Part shown: positions 42,837 to 42,958 of the stretch, piece by piece | How the letters are laid out: every line of letters begins with the position of its first letter | Numbering within the stretch: the first letter of the stretch is position 1 | NCBI RefSeq assembly: GCF_003461245.1 | Contig: NZ_QTWS01000032.1 | Coordinates: forward strand, 222 to 43,179 | Direction: 5' to 3' | Source: Blautia sp. AF19-10LB | Lineage (GTDB): Bacteria; Bacillota; Clostridia; Lachnospirales; Lachnospiraceae | DNA length: 42,958 nt | Notes under the pieces: generated by a model | Seen by the model: the letters and a program-made list of their open reading frames with translations, nothing else | Told to the model about the DNA's origin: nothing | The model's database searches: none | Position numbers and translations under genes: made by a program

Positions 42837-42879
42837 AACGCCATGGTTGCTTGGTGACGGGGCAATCACGACAGGCGTT
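42837..42879 (+). repeat. Second hairpin between the riboswitch and fhs
   Basis: AACGCC (42837-42842) pairs with GGCGTT (42874-42879), enclosing a GGTGAC-containing stretch. A further hairpin (TAATAAG 42808-42814 / CTTATTA 42824-42830) lies before it. The larger hairpin ends just before the AAAGGAG RBS of fhs. Confidence 0.45.
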
Positions 42880-42902
42880 ATCGGCAAAGAAAGGAGAAAA
42901 TT

Positions 42903-42958
42903 ATGGGATTCAAAAGTGACATCGAAATCGCACAGGAGTGCACAATGGAGCCGATCAC
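42903..42958 (+). CDS. fhs: Formate-tetrahydrofolate ligase, N-terminus only
   Basis: Only 18 codons are in the window; the N-terminus MGFKSDIEIAQECTMEPI is typical of clostridial Fhs. The enzyme makes 10-formyl-THF from formate, ATP and THF and feeds purine synthesis and, in acetogens, the methyl branch of the Wood-Ljungdahl pathway. AAAGGAG precedes the ATG. Control by the ZTP riboswitch matches known practice for this gene. The rest lies beyond the right edge. Confidence 0.9.
   Translation, partial: MGFKSDIEIAQECTMEPI

Noticed and set aside
1..42958. CRISPR arrays, rRNA genes, intact tRNA genes, prophage structural genes
   Set aside because: No regular repeat-spacer array, rRNA-like stretch, full cloverleaf or phage protein was seen.

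Overview
The window looks like chromosome from a Lachnospiraceae-type gut Firmicute, in the Blautia/Ruminococcus/Dorea neighbourhood. The evidence is the strong AGGAGG-type ribosome binding sites, a tryptophan T-box leader, a ZTP (pfl) riboswitch in front of formate-tetrahydrofolate ligase, an oxygen-reducing flavodiiron protein fused to rubredoxin, Big_2 surface proteins, and an AAA-ATPase-like/PD-(D/E)XK protein typical of that family. The family-level call is inference from gene content; the species cannot be read from the sequence.

Layout. 1-780 is decayed DNA: a broken winged-helix gene with a repeat-bearing linker and a possible tRNA 3' remnant followed by a terminator. 830-3588 holds small housekeeping enzymes (nitroreductase, nicotinamidase-like hydrolase, RsmJ-type methyltransferase, alpha/beta hydrolase). 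3710-4501 encodes a secreted Big_2 protein. 4639-5586 is a dead transposase. 5730-8348 is a sirtuin gene followed by a decaying 2-aminoethylphosphonate operon: phnW has two one-base deletions, phnX has lost two internal blocks, and a possible permease tail follows. 8770-11375 is a flavodiiron protein divergent from a Crp/Fnr regulator, with a palindrome between them. 11430-14536 is a substrate-binding protein plus a hybrid sensor kinase broken into pieces. 14665-18939 is a TetR regulator with a perfect 24-bp operator and a heterodimeric ABC exporter. 18945-20809 (minus) is a Crp/Fnr regulator coupled to an M20 amidohydrolase.

21047-23288 holds a ferredoxin-like protein behind an RBS-sequestering leader, a cupin fragment, and a ParA-like ATPase translationally coupled to a histone-H1-like lysine/alanine/proline-rich protein. 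23396-28685 has a DUF2798 membrane protein, a second Big_2 surface protein, a large HTH regulator with an orphan HicB-like gene, and a HAD phosphatase. 28695-35678 is a complete trpEGDCFBA operon under a Trp T-box. 35932-42432 has the AAA-ATPase-like nuclease, then an AraC regulator next to a DUF4867 / fucose-isomerase-family / xylulokinase operon. The window ends with a GC-rich repeat-like element, a ZTP riboswitch and the first codons of fhs.

The best candidates for something little described are the ParA/H1-like pair and the self-paired ferredoxin leader. A second theme is decay: at least seven broken or truncated genes lie in the first 22 kb. The paired one-base deletions in phnW should be checked against reads before being treated as biology.
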